Shown here piece after piece: positions 1 through 9,082 of a DNA stretch of 64,000 nucleotides; positions within the stretch are counted from its first letter, which is position 1, and each line of letters opens with the position of its first letter. Position numbers and translations under genes: made by a program. The DNA is from JANQRX01 sp963663975 (GTDB taxonomy: Bacteria; Pseudomonadota; Alphaproteobacteria; Rhizobiales; Kaistiaceae), in NCBI GenBank assembly GCA_963663975.2, contig CAXXRA010000006.1:186001-250000 (forward strand), read 5' to 3'. The notes below the pieces were generated by a model. That model was given only the letters and a program-made list of their open reading frames with translations, did no database searches and had not been told where the DNA came from.

Positions 1-529
1 CGATGTACATGAGGTAGCATGCCAGGGCGATGTCCTGGATCGAGATGACGCCGGGAAAAAAGCCCTCCTGCTCGCTGAAGGTGAGCGGTTCAACCCAGTC
101 GAGAATGTACTGCACGCGAGAGGCGTTGCGGGCCACATAAGCGTTGTCATCGGCGGTCACGCCGACGAATTTACACTGGGCGACGATGACGAGCGATTCG
201 CCGAGTGTATTCAGTGTCGCCGACAGGAGCTTGTCCTCGACTTCGCGGTCGGGTCGATGGATGGTCTCGGTCAACGGCGGCTGGCCGGGCGGCGGAGCCG
301 CGTTCGGATATTTGGCCATCAGATAGTCGACGATGACGGTACTGTCCCAGAGCTTCAGGTCTCCATCGGAGAAAGCCGGAACCTGCAGTGTCGGCCCGTC
401 CTTCAGGCGCTCCTCGGCGGAACTGGCGGTGATCTCCTCGATGTGCTGATAATCGAGGCCTTTTTCGTCGAGCACGATGCGCACGATCCGAGCGAACGGG
501 GAACCTAGCGTGTAGCGAAGGCGTCTCAT
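1..529 (-). CDS. Glutathione S-transferase family protein, partial
   Basis: The frame opens at the ATG complementary to 527-529 and stays open to the window edge, giving about 176 residues of a protein that normally has 200-230. The N-terminus (MRRLRYTLGSPFARIVRIVL) is the first strand and helix of a GST thioredoxin-like fold, with a Ser-Pro-Phe-Ala active-site turn. 'QVPAFSDGDLKLWDS' matches the glutathione-binding cis-Pro loop and the following Asp-Ser pair. An all-helical C-terminal domain begins around residue 85. The family conjugates or reduces substrates with glutathione in the cytoplasm; the substrate is not predictable. The C-terminus lies outside the window. Confidence 0.85.
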   Translation of the reverse strand, partial: MRRLRYTLGSPFARIVRIVLDEKGLDYQHIEEITASSAEERLKDGPTLQVPAFSDGDLKLWDSTVIVDYLMAKYPNAAPPPGQPPLTETIHRPDREVEDKLLSATLNTLGESLVIVAQCKFVGVTADDNAYVARNASRVQYILDWVEPLTFSEQEGFFPGVISIQDIALACYLMYI

Positions 530-721
530 ATCTTGTCTTTATCCAGCTTTCCTACCCGGCCCGACAGTGGCCGATGGTCGATGGGTGCAATCTAGTTGCT
601 AAAGGCCACGGGTAAAGGGGGACCGACACAACGAGCCTTGGCAGCAGAACCGAGCACCGCCGAATGCTCTCGCTCGGTGCGGCCGATGGCCATGCCCTGG
701 GAATCAGCGTAGGCACCCGCC

Positions 722-1480
722 ATGTCCGGTGCTATCGGGGCGTTCGTGGCCCCCGGTCTCAACCCGGCGACGGCGGTCGTGCTTATCGGGTTGAGCTTCT
801 TCACCTCTATGATGACGGCTGCCATCAGCCTGGGCGGCGGCGCCATGATGATCGCCGCTATGAGCCTGGTGTGGCCGGCAGCCATTGCCGTTCCGGTCCA
901 CGGAGTGGTGCAGCTCGGCTCCAATGTCGGCCGCGCCGCGCATCGGCTGCCTTACATTCAATGGGGATTCGTGGGTTGGTTCCTGCTCGGAAGCCTGGTC
1001 GGGGCCGTCGCTGGTGGCAATGTGGCGGTCGCGCTGCCGGACAATGTGTTCAAGGTCCTGATCGCGTTTTTCATCCTCTACGCGGCGTGGGGACCGATCC
1101 CACGAACGGCCCTGACATCGCCGGTGCTGGTCGGCCTTGCCGGCGTTGCGACGTCGGCCGTCGGCATGATCGTGGGCGCGTCGGGTCCGCTGGTTGCCGG
1201 CGTGTTGCGAAGCCTGCGGGACAGGCGGCAAATTGTCGGAACCCATGCGCTGCTGATGAGCGCGCAGCACATCTTCAAGGTGATCGTGTTTTCCGCCCTT
1301 GGATTCGGTTTCGCACCTTATCTGCCGCTAACGCTGGCGATGATCGCAAGCGGCTTCGTTGGAACCGGGATCGGCGGACAGCTGCTTGACCGCCTTCCGG
1401 AGCGCATCTTTCGCGTGGCTTTCCGGATTGCACTGACATTGATTGCGATCGACATCATCCGTCGCAGCGTGGGCTTTTGA
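722..1480 (+). CDS. TauE/SafE (TSUP) family anion exporter
   Basis: This 252-residue, very hydrophobic protein has about eight membrane segments and the internal two-fold repeat of the TSUP family. Gly-rich 'GGGAMMIAAMSLVWPAAIAV' in the first half pairs with 'GASGPLVAGVL' in the second. TSUP proteins export sulfite, sulfoacetate or related anions across the inner membrane. The persulfide dioxygenase/rhodanese gene downstream on the other strand (2090-3127) makes sulfite, so sulfite export is a reasonable inferred role. I chose the ATG at 722 because it leads directly into the first membrane helix; no strong ribosome-binding site is visible. Confidence 0.85.
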   Translation: MSGAIGAFVAPGLNPATAVVLIGLSFFTSMMTAAISLGGGAMMIAAMSLVWPAAIAVPVHGVVQLGSNVGRAAHRLPYIQWGFVGWFLLGSLVGAVAGGNVAVALPDNVFKVLIAFFILYAAWGPIPRTALTSPVLVGLAGVATSAVGMIVGASGPLVAGVLRSLRDRRQIVGTHALLMSAQHIFKVIVFSALGFGFAPYLPLTLAMIASGFVGTGIGGQLLDRLPERIFRVAFRIALTLIAIDIIRRSVGF

Positions 1481-1535
1481 TCCGCGGGCCGAATGGGTTT
1501 CCGGGCCCGAGCAAATCCCAACGACAGGGCACCCG

Positions 1536-1919
1536 TCACAGGTACCCCAGCCAAGACAGCCAAATGCCGATCAGAACCTGAACGGCCGCAATCGCGACCA
1601 TCAGCCGGCGGTTGGACAACATCGCTGCGCCCATTCGCCTGGTGAGCGAGGGAAAGGCAATACGAACAACACCAGCGACCACGGCGATCCAGCCGAACGC
1701 GGTAATCATCACGGGCCAGCCGGCGATCCATATGTTGTGGGTGTTGACGATCACCAACCCGGTAATGAGCGCCATCACGCCGGCAAGAAAGAGCAACGCT
1801 TTGCTGTCAAGAAACTCTCGGCCGATGTCTTCGAGCAGCGTTCGGTTGATCAAGGTGGCGAGCCCAGAGACACCAAGCAACGGGCCGACGATTCGCGCGA
1901 TGAACAGCGACGTTTCCAT
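1536..1919 (-). CDS. Small four-helix inner-membrane protein, unknown function
   Basis: This 127-residue protein starts METSLFIARIVGPLLGVSGL and has four predicted membrane helices, at roughly residues 6-25, 43-62, 68-88 and 105-125. Two short basic loops (SLTRRMG, SNRRLM) lie before the last helix. I recognise no catalytic motif. It lies tail to tail with the TauE-like gene (55 bp gap) and 170 bp downstream of the MBL/rhodanese gene on the same strand, so it may belong to the same sulfur-stress group. That link is inferred from position only. Confidence 0.7.
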   Translation of the reverse strand: METSLFIARIVGPLLGVSGLATLINRTLLEDIGREFLDSKALLFLAGVMALITGLVIVNTHNIWIAGWPVMITAFGWIAVVAGVVRIAFPSLTRRMGAAMLSNRRLMVAIAAVQVLIGIWLSWLGYL

Positions 1920-2089
1920 GGCAGCTTCCTTGTCTGGGCCAACGGCTTCAAGTTGAACACGACGCGTATCCGTCGTGGCCCTTCTCCTGCGGCCTGCTTG
2001 AGGCTCGAGACACCACCCGACGGTTCGTCATCAAGCGACGATGCCGGGAGCCCTCACGCGACGTCCGCGGTCGGCGAACCAAGCCCAGC

Positions 2090-3127
2090 CTATTCCTTCA
2101 GCGGGCCTTCGGCCTCTTTCCACGCCGCCACGCCGCCCTTCAAATGGGTCACGTTGGCGATCCCCGCCTCGCGCGCTGTTTCCACCGCCATGGCGGAGCG
2201 TTCGCCGTGGGCGCAGTAGAAGATGATCTGTCGGCCGGTGGTGTCGGCGAATTGACGCAACAGACCGCCCGGGGAAATATGGTCGTCGAGATTGGGGTAG
2301 GGGGCGTGGACGGAGCCTGGAATCACCCCGTCTCGCGCCCGCTCGTCCACGTCGCGAAGATCGACGAGAACGGCACGGCCGTTGTCAACCAGCCTGATTG
2401 CCGATTCGGGGTCGAGCGTCCATGCCGCGCGCGACGGGTCATCCTGATCGAGGCCCATATGGAGATTGGTCGGGACGGCAACGTCCATCATCTTAGGATC
2501 CGGCAGATCCAAAGCGTTCATGATGTCGACGTATTCCTGGCGGCTGTCGACCTGCAGACGAGGGTTGTAGGCGCGTTCCTCGCCGATCGTTGAAACCGTG
2601 TCACCCTTGTAATCGTGGGCCGGGAAAACGAACGTGTTGTCCGACAATTTCATAAGTCGGTTGAAGATCGAATCGAACTGCGCTTCGGGATCGCCATTCT
2701 GAAAGTCGGTTCGGCCAGTGCCCCGAATAAGAAGCGTATCACCGGTAAAGACGCGGTCGTCGAGGACAAACGAATAGGAATCGTCGGTGTGACCCGGTGT
2801 ATAGATTGCCTCCAGGACGATGCCTTCTATGGTGACGCGATCACCATCGCGCACTCGACTCGAGACCACGTCGATCCCGCTCTGTTGGCCCATCACCGTG
2901 ATGCAGCGGGTACGGTCGCGGAGTTCGCCAAGCCCGGTGACATGGTCGGCATGAACATGAGTGTCGATCGCCTTGACCAACTTCACGTCGAGTTCGTCGA
3001 GCAGCTTGATGTAGCGGTCGACGCGATCGAGAACCGGATCGATGATCAGGGCTTCACCCCCGGCGCGGTCGGCGATCAGATAAGTGTAAGTCGACGACAC
3101 GGGATCGAAGAGTTGGCGGAAGATCAT
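2090..3127 (-). CDS. MBL-fold persulfide dioxygenase fused to rhodanese
   Basis: This 345-residue protein has two domains. Residues 1-235 are a metallo-beta-lactamase fold of the ETHE1/BLH type. The metal motif THVHADHVTG is near residue 57, a further ligand His lies in 'YTPGHTDDSY', and 'VFTGDTLLIRGTGRTDFQ' contains the bridging Asp and the family's GRTDFQ signature. Residues 255-340 are a rhodanese domain with active-site Cys in 'FYCAHGERSAMA'. The family oxidises glutathione persulfide to sulfite, and the rhodanese half transfers sulfane sulfur to or from a thiol. The start ATG (3125-3127) opens the usual MIFRQLFDPVSSTYTYLI N-terminus. A sulfite-exporter-like gene lies close by. Confidence 0.92.
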   Translation of the reverse strand: MIFRQLFDPVSSTYTYLIADRAGGEALIIDPVLDRVDRYIKLLDELDVKLVKAIDTHVHADHVTGLGELRDRTRCITVMGQQSGIDVVSSRVRDGDRVTIEGIVLEAIYTPGHTDDSYSFVLDDRVFTGDTLLIRGTGRTDFQNGDPEAQFDSIFNRLMKLSDNTFVFPAHDYKGDTVSTIGEERAYNPRLQVDSRQEYVDIMNALDLPDPKMMDVAVPTNLHMGLDQDDPSRAAWTLDPESAIRLVDNGRAVLVDLRDVDERARDGVIPGSVHAPYPNLDDHISPGGLLRQFADTTGRQIIFYCAHGERSAMAVETAREAGIANVTHLKGGVAAWKEAEGPLKE

Positions 3128-3263
3128 GTTGGGCAGGCCTTTGTTTCTGATGCCCGTGCCAGTTTAGCATGTCGGCCGACGCCCGCAGCCGCCGGATTGC
3201 CGCAGGGCTCCCGGAGCGGTCGCCCGAGTCCGGCCCATTTGGCTATCCCGTGTTGGCGCGGGT

Positions 3264-5054
3264 TTAGTCGGGCAGGCCGGCTTTGCTGAGCCCGTCGGCG
3301 ATGACGTCCTTGTGGGCGGTGTTGGCGAAGCTCAGATTGCCCATGTGCCGGTCGAAGCTGTAGTCGGGGTTGAGCGATTTCAATTCACGCCAAACGCGCT
3401 TTGCCTCATCGATTTCGCCGAGATGTCCCAGGGTGGAGGCCAACATAGAGCGCGAGAGATCGGTCGCAGGAAATTGGAGGATGCGCTCACGAAACGTGGC
3501 CGCGGCCGTTTCGTAGTTTCCGAGAAGCAGGTGCGCCAGACCGAGAAAATGCAGTGACTGCTGGCCGTGGGTCGGGTCCAGGCGCAGGGCTTTCTCGATA
3601 TGAGGAATTGCCCCCGCCGGATCGCCGCCGAAAATCTCGAATACGCCGCGCGACGCGTGGGCCGGCGCAAAACTCGGGTTCAAGCGCAGGGCAGCTTCGG
3701 TTTCAATTCGGGCCTTATCGTGGTCGCCGGCGACACCGAACACGATGGACAGTGCGTAATGGGCGGACGGATTGTCCGGGTCGAGCGCCCCCGCCTTCTC
3801 GGCATTTTCCCTCGCACGGGTCGCTGAGTCTTCGTGGGCGTCGCTCCACTGGTTGAGGTGGTCGAAATTGTAGGCCATGGCGAGACCAGCGTACGGTTCG
3901 GCATAATGCGGATCGAGTTCGATGGCATGGTTCAACAATTGAACCACTTCGTGAAGCGCGTCGGCATCGCTCAAGCCGGCAGTCAAGATCTCGCGTCCGC
4001 GAAGTAGCGCGTCATGCGCCTCGGGGTTCCCTGTTGCCGCGTTCGTAATGCGCGCCTCTTCGGCCGGAGTAAGGGCAACCTTCAGGGCGCCGACGATCTC
4101 TCGGGTAACCTCGTCCTGGACTTCGAAAATGTCGGTGAGATCGCGGTCGTATCGATCAGCCCACAGGTGCCCGCCGGAGCTGGCGTCGATGAGCTGGGCG
4201 TTGATGCGGACGCGATTTCCCGCACGGCGGATGCTTCCTTCGAGGATCGAGCTCGCGCCCAGTTCGCGTACCACCGCGCGTATGTCAACCGATTTCCCCT
4301 TGTAGGCGAAGCTCGAATTGCGGGCGATGACCAGAAGACCGCCGACCTTCGACAGGTCGGTGATGATGTCTTCGCTGATCCCGTCGGAGAAATACTCCTG
4401 CTCCGGATCTCCGGACATGTTGTCGAAGGGCAAGACCGCGATCGACGCCGCTTCAGCCGTCGATTTCCGACCGTCCCAACCGTCGGCCGAAGCCTCCGCT
4501 GCCGCGCTGATGATGGTGCCAGAACCGTTCGGTGCCCACTTCCAGATGCGAATGGGCCTCTGAATATTCTTGACCTGGACCTCACCGCCATCGGCAAAGG
4601 CTATGTTGATGCGGCCGCCAACACTTTCGTTGACGATCGAGGAGACACAGATCCCGCCGACTTCGGCGAGCGGCTCCAGTCGCGCAGCCACGTTCACCCC
4701 ATCGCCGTAGACGTCCTCGTCGTCGATGATAACGTCGCCCAGATTGACGCCGATGCGCAACACAATGCGCGGTCCGTCGCTATCTTCAGGCGTTTGTGCG
4801 GCGATCGTAGACTGGATGTCGAGCGCGCACTTCACCGCGTCGACAACACTGGCAAACTCCACCAGAGTGCCGTCGCCCATCAGTTTGAACGTGCGCCCAT
4901 TGTGCCGGGTGACAGACGGTTGGAACACGGCCTCCCGGTGCCTTTTCAGCGCGGTCAGGGTCCCCGTTTCATCGGCGCCCATCAATTTGGAATAGCCGAC
5001 GACATCGGTGGCCAGGATGGCAGCCAGCCGACGGTTGGGAGCTGTTTCAGACAT
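3264..5054 (-). CDS. Class III adenylate/guanylate cyclase with TolB-like and TPR domains
   Basis: This 596-residue cytoplasmic protein has a cyclase domain at residues 8-175. The first metal Asp is in 'ATDVVGYSKLMG', the second in 'KLMGDGTLVEF', and 'DVYGDGVNVAARLE' carries the Asn and Arg that support catalysis. A TolB N-terminal-like segment follows at about 205-345 ('IAVLPFDNMSGDPEQEYFSD'), then TPR repeats from about 350 to the end ('PHYAEPYAGLAMAYNF', 'PSFAPAHASRGVFEIF'). This layout is very common in alphaproteobacteria, often in many paralogs. It makes cAMP or cGMP from the nucleoside triphosphate; the TPR part probably senses a partner. A GGAAGG ribosome-binding site precedes the ATG. 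Confidence 0.92.
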   Translation of the reverse strand: MSETAPNRRLAAILATDVVGYSKLMGADETGTLTALKRHREAVFQPSVTRHNGRTFKLMGDGTLVEFASVVDAVKCALDIQSTIAAQTPEDSDGPRIVLRIGVNLGDVIIDDEDVYGDGVNVAARLEPLAEVGGICVSSIVNESVGGRINIAFADGGEVQVKNIQRPIRIWKWAPNGSGTIISAAAEASADGWDGRKSTAEAASIAVLPFDNMSGDPEQEYFSDGISEDIITDLSKVGGLLVIARNSSFAYKGKSVDIRAVVRELGASSILEGSIRRAGNRVRINAQLIDASSGGHLWADRYDRDLTDIFEVQDEVTREIVGALKVALTPAEEARITNAATGNPEAHDALLRGREILTAGLSDADALHEVVQLLNHAIELDPHYAEPYAGLAMAYNFDHLNQWSDAHEDSATRARENAEKAGALDPDNPSAHYALSIVFGVAGDHDKARIETEAALRLNPSFAPAHASRGVFEIFGGDPAGAIPHIEKALRLDPTHGQQSLHFLGLAHLLLGNYETAAATFRERILQFPATDLSRSMLASTLGHLGEIDEAKRVWRELKSLNPDYSFDRHMGNLSFANTAHKDVIADGLSKAGLPD

Positions 5055-5237
5055 GCCGCCTTCCTATTTGATTATCCGGGCCGCACCAGTCGGTTATTCC
5101 GTCGCGTCCGCAGGTGTCGGAGAAAAGCCAGGGTCGGCTCACCGCTGGCAGGTGTGCCGGCGAGCCGAGGCCCGTGTTACGAGCCGATGTCTTGGCCTAT
5201 GTAGGCATTGTTGAAACTTTACGCGAGGGACGGGCCC

Positions 5238-6209
5238 ATGGGCACCATGATCGGCGGCATCTACCACAACGAGGACGCGGTGACGGCGACCGATCCGACC
5301 GGGGAATGGCCCCGCGCCAAGAGCGCCGTGCGCAACTGGATTACCTCCGATGGGACACCTGGTCCGACCGGCGAAGGCGGCTTCTCGGCGGACGGCGGCC
5401 GCTACCACCTCTTCGTGGCCTGGAACTGTCCCTGGGCCCACCGCACGCTGCTGATCCGTGCCCTCAAAGGGCTCGACGATCTCATCTCGATCTCGGTCGC
5501 GCGGCCCCGGCGAACCGACCAGGGGTGGGTCCACGACGACGATGGGGACTATGCCGACCCGCTGTTCGGCGTCGCGGCGTTACACCAGGCCTATCAACGT
5601 ACCGTTGAAGACTATACCGGACGCGTCACCGTGCCCCTCCTGGTCGACAAGACCACCGGGCGGGCCGTCAGCAATGAGAGCGGCGACATCGTCCGGATGC
5701 TCAATTCCGCGTTTCCCGCCGCCGTCGATGACGACAATGGCTTCTATCCGCCAGCTCTGGCCGAGGACATCGACACGTGGAACGAGCGCATTTATGCGAA
5801 CGTCAACAATGGCGTCTACCGTGCCGGCTTTGCCTCGACGCAGGAGGCCTATGAACGAGCGGCGCGCGAGGTGTTTGAGACACTGGACGCCGTTGACGCT
5901 CAACTTGCTCGAACACGTTACCTGGCAGGCTCTCGATTTACCGAAGCGGACCTCAGATTATTCCCCACATTGGCGCGCTTCGATGTCGCCTATCACTACG
6001 CCTTTCGCTGCAATCTCAGGAAGATCAGCGATTATGCGCATCTGTGGCCTTACGCCCGCCAAATCTACCAAATGCCAGGTGTTTCGGAGACAGTCAGGTT
6101 CGATATTTACAAGCAGGGCTACTTCTCGCCGAGTGAAAAACGTAACCCGCTCGGGATCGTGCCGATTGGTCCTGCCATACCGGATTGGGGCGAGCCGACG
6201 GGCCGGTAG
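5238..6209 (+). CDS. Glutathionyl-hydroquinone reductase (Xi-class GST)
   Basis: This cytosolic protein has about 323 residues. 'FVAWNCPWAHRTLL' carries the catalytic Cys-Pro-Trp-Ala motif of the Xi/omega-like GSTs. 'VPLLVDKTTGRAVSNESGDI' is the glutathione-binding segment with the conserved NESxDI-type sequence, and the C-terminal Tyr-rich region (FDVAYHYAFRCN, YARQIYQMPG) is family-specific. The enzyme reduces glutathionyl-hydroquinones to hydroquinones, releasing oxidised glutathione. The frame stays open back to 5208, but I chose the ATG at 5238 because GAGGGA sits 7 bp upstream. It is divergent from the cyclase gene. Confidence 0.9.
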   Translation: MGTMIGGIYHNEDAVTATDPTGEWPRAKSAVRNWITSDGTPGPTGEGGFSADGGRYHLFVAWNCPWAHRTLLIRALKGLDDLISISVARPRRTDQGWVHDDDGDYADPLFGVAALHQAYQRTVEDYTGRVTVPLLVDKTTGRAVSNESGDIVRMLNSAFPAAVDDDNGFYPPALAEDIDTWNERIYANVNNGVYRAGFASTQEAYERAAREVFETLDAVDAQLARTRYLAGSRFTEADLRLFPTLARFDVAYHYAFRCNLRKISDYAHLWPYARQIYQMPGVSETVRFDIYKQGYFSPSEKRNPLGIVPIGPAIPDWGEPTGR

Positions 6210-6382
6210 CGGCGGAGAATTCCCGTGTCTAGCGACCATCATCTGGCCGTACTACATCGGCGCTTCGTTGAGTTCGCCACCAGTCTGACTTGTCTTTCGT
6301 CGTAGACGCCCCCTAGCGGGCTTGCCGGTGTCGACCGCCGCCGGACCCTCCAAGCCGCTTTATGGGCGCGGGTATCGGCAAG

Positions 6383-7237
6383 TCAGTGCGCCGCCAACCA
6401 CTCCCGCGCCAGACGCTGGGCTTCGGCGATCTGGTCGGGGGTCATCAGCTTGGCGACATCATCGCGCCACCTGGCGGCAACCTCCTTGACCGGCACATCC
6501 GCGAGGCTGAACCACTTGTGCGCCAGCGCATAGTCCTGCGGAACGCCCTCGCCGTAATTGTACATGAGGCCGAGGTAGAACTGGGCGACGGCATCGCCCT
6601 GCTCGGCGGCGCGCCGGTACCACTTCGCCGCCTCGGCGTGGTCCTGCGGCACGCCCTCGCCATTGGCGTGGGCCAAGCCGAGCCCGTACTGGGCGTCGAC
6701 ATTGCCCTGCTCGGCGGCGAGCCGGTACCACTTCGCCGCCTCGGCGTGGTCCTGGCGCACGAAGGTATATGTCCAGCCGAGACTGAACTGAGCGTCAGCA
6801 TCGCCCTGCTCCGCGGCAAGGTAGTTTTGGGCGTCAGCATTGCCCTGCTCGGCGGCCAGCCGAAACCACTTTGCGGCCTCGGCGTAGTCCTGCGGCACGC
6901 CCAAGCCATCCTGGTACATGAAACCGAGGTTGGTCTGCGCCCGGGCATAGCCCCCCTCGGCGGCGAGCCGGTACCACTTCACCGCCTCGGCGTGGTCCCG
7001 CGTCACGCCCTCGCCGCGTCGGTGCATTTGGCCAAGGTTGTACTGGGCACCGGCATGGCCTTGTTCGGCAATCGGATGCCATAGTCCAAGTGCCGTCGCA
7101 TAGTCGCGGGTTCGGAAGGCCGCTACACCATCCTCGTACGGTCCGGCGGCGGCACCGCCGGTCATCATCAGGACGGCGACAAAACCGGCCAGTATGCGTT
7201 CAGCATGGCGAAGGCCCTCCCTCGCTGGCGGCAGCAT
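6383..7237 (-). CDS. Sel1-like repeat (SLR) exported protein
   Basis: This 284-residue protein has a hydrophobic N-terminal segment (ILAGFVAVLMMTGGAAAG) that looks like a signal peptide, then about six Sel1 repeats of 36 residues. They recur as 'DHAEAVKWYRLAAEQGNADA' and 'AQYNLGLMYxxGEGVPQDYA' variants. One repeat (around residues 138-160) is shortened. Sel1 repeats form alpha-solenoids used for protein-protein contacts, often in the periplasm. The ATG follows the TGA of the upstream small gene by 3 bp, with GAGG inside that gene's end, so the two are probably translated together. Confidence 0.85.
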   Translation of the reverse strand: MLPPAREGLRHAERILAGFVAVLMMTGGAAAGPYEDGVAAFRTRDYATALGLWHPIAEQGHAGAQYNLGQMHRRGEGVTRDHAEAVKWYRLAAEGGYARAQTNLGFMYQDGLGVPQDYAEAAKWFRLAAEQGNADAQNYLAAEQGDADAQFSLGWTYTFVRQDHAEAAKWYRLAAEQGNVDAQYGLGLAHANGEGVPQDHAEAAKWYRRAAEQGDAVAQFYLGLMYNYGEGVPQDYALAHKWFSLADVPVKEVAARWRDDVAKLMTPDQIAEAQRLAREWLAAH

Positions 7238-7240
7238 ACC

Positions 7241-7459
7241 TCATTCGGAGTCGCGGCCTGCCGATTTCGGCCCGAGTGCTCTCAGGAACTTGACTGCCTC
7301 AGTTATTGTGAAGGCCGCGCTGCCGCGTCGGTTGACGGCTAAATCACCCGTCTTGTCATCGCGAAGCCGCCAGCGACCCCGCATAATCGCTCGCTCAATC
7401 GAGTAGTCGCGCTCGCCAGCCAGCGCTCGCAACTGTGCAACATCATCCCTGGTCGCCAT
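7241..7459 (-). CDS. Small conserved-looking protein (72 aa), unknown function
   Basis: This 72-residue protein (MATRDDVAQLRALAGERDYS...) contains 'RGRWRLRDDKTGDLAV', which reads like a small beta-sheet unit, followed by a short helix. I recognise no family. The case for a real gene is its packing. Its start overlaps the end of the upstream small gene by 17 bp and its stop lies 3 bp before the Sel1 gene, giving a three-gene operon (7655 to 6383). It could encode a small DNA-binding or toxin-antitoxin-like protein, but nothing in the sequence proves that. Confidence 0.55.
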   Translation of the reverse strand: MATRDDVAQLRALAGERDYSIERAIMRGRWRLRDDKTGDLAVNRRGSAAFTITEAVKFLRALGPKSAGRDSE

Positions 7460-7655
7460 GGCTCCAAGCCGCCGTCAGCGCCGGCGCCATCTCCTGCGCG
7501 AGCGTCTTGGCTTCATCGATTGTCAGTGTGCCCGCAGCGGATGCGACGTGCGGCTCGCGGCCATAGACGTAGATGTGCTGGCCGCCATTGGCGAACGCCA
7601 GTGCGAAGCCACCGGCGATGGGGTGGATCTTCACGAGTAGTCGCGGATCGGACAT
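7443..7655 (-). CDS. Small hypothetical protein (70 aa)
   Basis: This 70-residue protein begins MSDPRLLVKIHPIAGGFALA. It appears to have a short beta-rich N-terminal half and a helical C-terminal half (TIDEAKTLAQEMAPALTAAW). A GTG 18 bp further upstream is in frame, but the ATG at 7653-7655 is the more ordinary start. It is the first gene of the three-gene run that continues into the 72-residue protein and the Sel1 protein. I recognise no domain. Confidence 0.5.
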   Translation of the reverse strand: MSDPRLLVKIHPIAGGFALAFANGGQHIYVYGREPHVASAAGTLTIDEAKTLAQEMAPALTAAWSHGDQG

Positions 7656-8384
7656 GGCTCGGAACGATAGCACCCCGCGCGGGCCGCGCTCATGTTGGTT
7701 TCAGCGTACCGAATAGTCTCAGACACCTGAACGCCCAAGACCATGAATCCATCTCCTGGCTTGGGTTAGAGGCCGGCCGAGTGTGCAACCGCTCGGTCGG
7801 TCCGCTTGATTCAGCCTAAAGGCTGGGGTTCTTTCGCGCGAGTGCTGTCTCGACTCTTCGGAGCATATTGGCGAGCATCGTTGCCGTCGCTTGCGAGGAT
7901 GAAGGCAACTTGCCTCAGAAGTTATTCTCTCGGGCGACAGGAAGGGTGCCGGATCGGTTTTCAACGTCAGCCTAGCAACGCCGAATCCGGCGCCTCTTTC
8001 GTCGCATCGACGACTCGACTCCCGGCCCGGTTTCGGCAACCATCTGCCGATGTCGCTGGGCGGGCTGCCCGGACTTGTCTAGGGGAGAACCACAAAGCCC
8101 CTCGGTGACGCAGGGAGGCGTCGGCAAAGAACTGCTGCGCAGTGGCCGGCGCCTTCCTTTAGCGCCTGCCCAGCGTCCACTCGGCCCGGTCATGCCCGAA
8201 ATCAGGTTCGCGCAACTGCTCACTGGCATGTGTGGTATTTGCAGAGTCAGCCTGGGCCATTGGGAATAAATACCCTTCACTTCTGGTGGCTCAGGCTAGG
8301 ACCAGGCATTGAGCCCCCATAGGCTCGGTCTGGTCCGCTTGATTCTGCCTCCACGTTTGGCAGTATGCACATCATGGGGGGCGA
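7656..8384. other. About 730 bp without a supportable gene
   Basis: I see no convincing coding region here. Two 17-bp sequences that differ at one base (TCCGCTTGATTCAGCCT at 7801-7817, and 8334-8350 with T for A) are repeated directly 533 bp apart. They could be ends of a lost element or a small intergenic repeat. The right-hand copy lies about 40 bp upstream of the next gene. Confidence 0.4.
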
Positions 8385-8387
8385 GTG

Positions 8388-8705
8388 ATGACAACACTGC
8401 GCTTCGATGGTGACGATCGGCGCGACCTTTTGGACACGCTGATCGAGGCGGTGCGCATCACCGATGAAACCGGCGAACGGCCATCGGTGGAGGTGGGCGG
8501 TCAAGTGTATGCCGGTTATGAGCTTGCGAGGCTGGCTGGGCTTCTGCCCGATTACGACTTGCGGGAACACCACGCGGCAAAAGTCGCTGAGATGTTTGAG
8601 CTGCCTCAGCAAGGGTACAGACACACTGCCTACAATCTCGCGATTCGGGCGGCTCAGAACGTGGCTGCCAACAAGCAGCGTCGTGCGTTGATGCGAAAAC
8701 TCTAG
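8388..8705 (+). CDS. Hypothetical protein (105 aa)
   Basis: This 105-residue soluble protein reads MTTLRFDGDDRRDLLDTLIE at the start and has a basic C-terminus (ANKQRRALMRKL). It looks mostly helical and has no Cys. A G-rich stretch (8376-8381) lies before the ATG at 8388; a GTG 3 bp earlier is in frame but less likely. I recognise no family. It has no partner on the same strand except the small membrane protein 150 bp downstream. Confidence 0.5.
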   Translation: MTTLRFDGDDRRDLLDTLIEAVRITDETGERPSVEVGGQVYAGYELARLAGLLPDYDLREHHAAKVAEMFELPQQGYRHTAYNLAIRAAQNVAANKQRRALMRKL

Positions 8706-8854
8706 AGCCTGTCCTACAGCCGCCGCGTAGCCCGCCAGCGCGGCCCGCTGAGTCAGTTCTGCCGCTTACGAGTCCCAAGACACCCGAAATGACAGAACCC
8801 ACCGTCAGCGACTCCCGTTCGGGGTCCGCGCGGATAGTTTTAAGGAGATCAACG

Positions 8855-9082
8855 ATGAAATCTTGGCAAGCTGGACTAATTGGAGTGATCGCCGGCAGCC
8901 TGATTGCAGGTGGGTTCGCTTTCCTGAACACCAGCCGCGAAATGGACGTGAAAATGGTGGAGATCGCGGTCGGCATTCTCAGCCAAGAGCCGAAAGAAAA
9001 CATCGCCCCAGCCCGCGAATGGGCTGTGGACGTTATTGAGCGCAATGCCAATGTGACGCCGAGCCAGGAAGTGCGCGACTGA
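8855..9082 (+). CDS. Small single-pass membrane or exported protein (75 aa)
   Basis: The ATG at 8855 has a clear AAGGAG ribosome-binding site 7 bp upstream, so I prefer it to an in-frame start at 8789. The 75-residue product starts MKSWQAGLIGVIAGSLIAGG, a membrane anchor or uncleaved signal, followed by an acidic soluble part (KMVEIAVGILSQEPKENIAP...). The tail resembles the short helical region of phage or plasmid membrane proteins, but I cannot assign it. It probably sits in the inner membrane with its C-terminus outside. Confidence 0.6.
   Translation: MKSWQAGLIGVIAGSLIAGGFAFLNTSREMDVKMVEIAVGILSQEPKENIAPAREWAVDVIERNANVTPSQEVRD

Noticed and set aside
7801..8350. Insertion sequence bounded by the 17-bp repeats
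   Set aside because: No transposase-like frame lies between them and the repeats are direct, not inverted.
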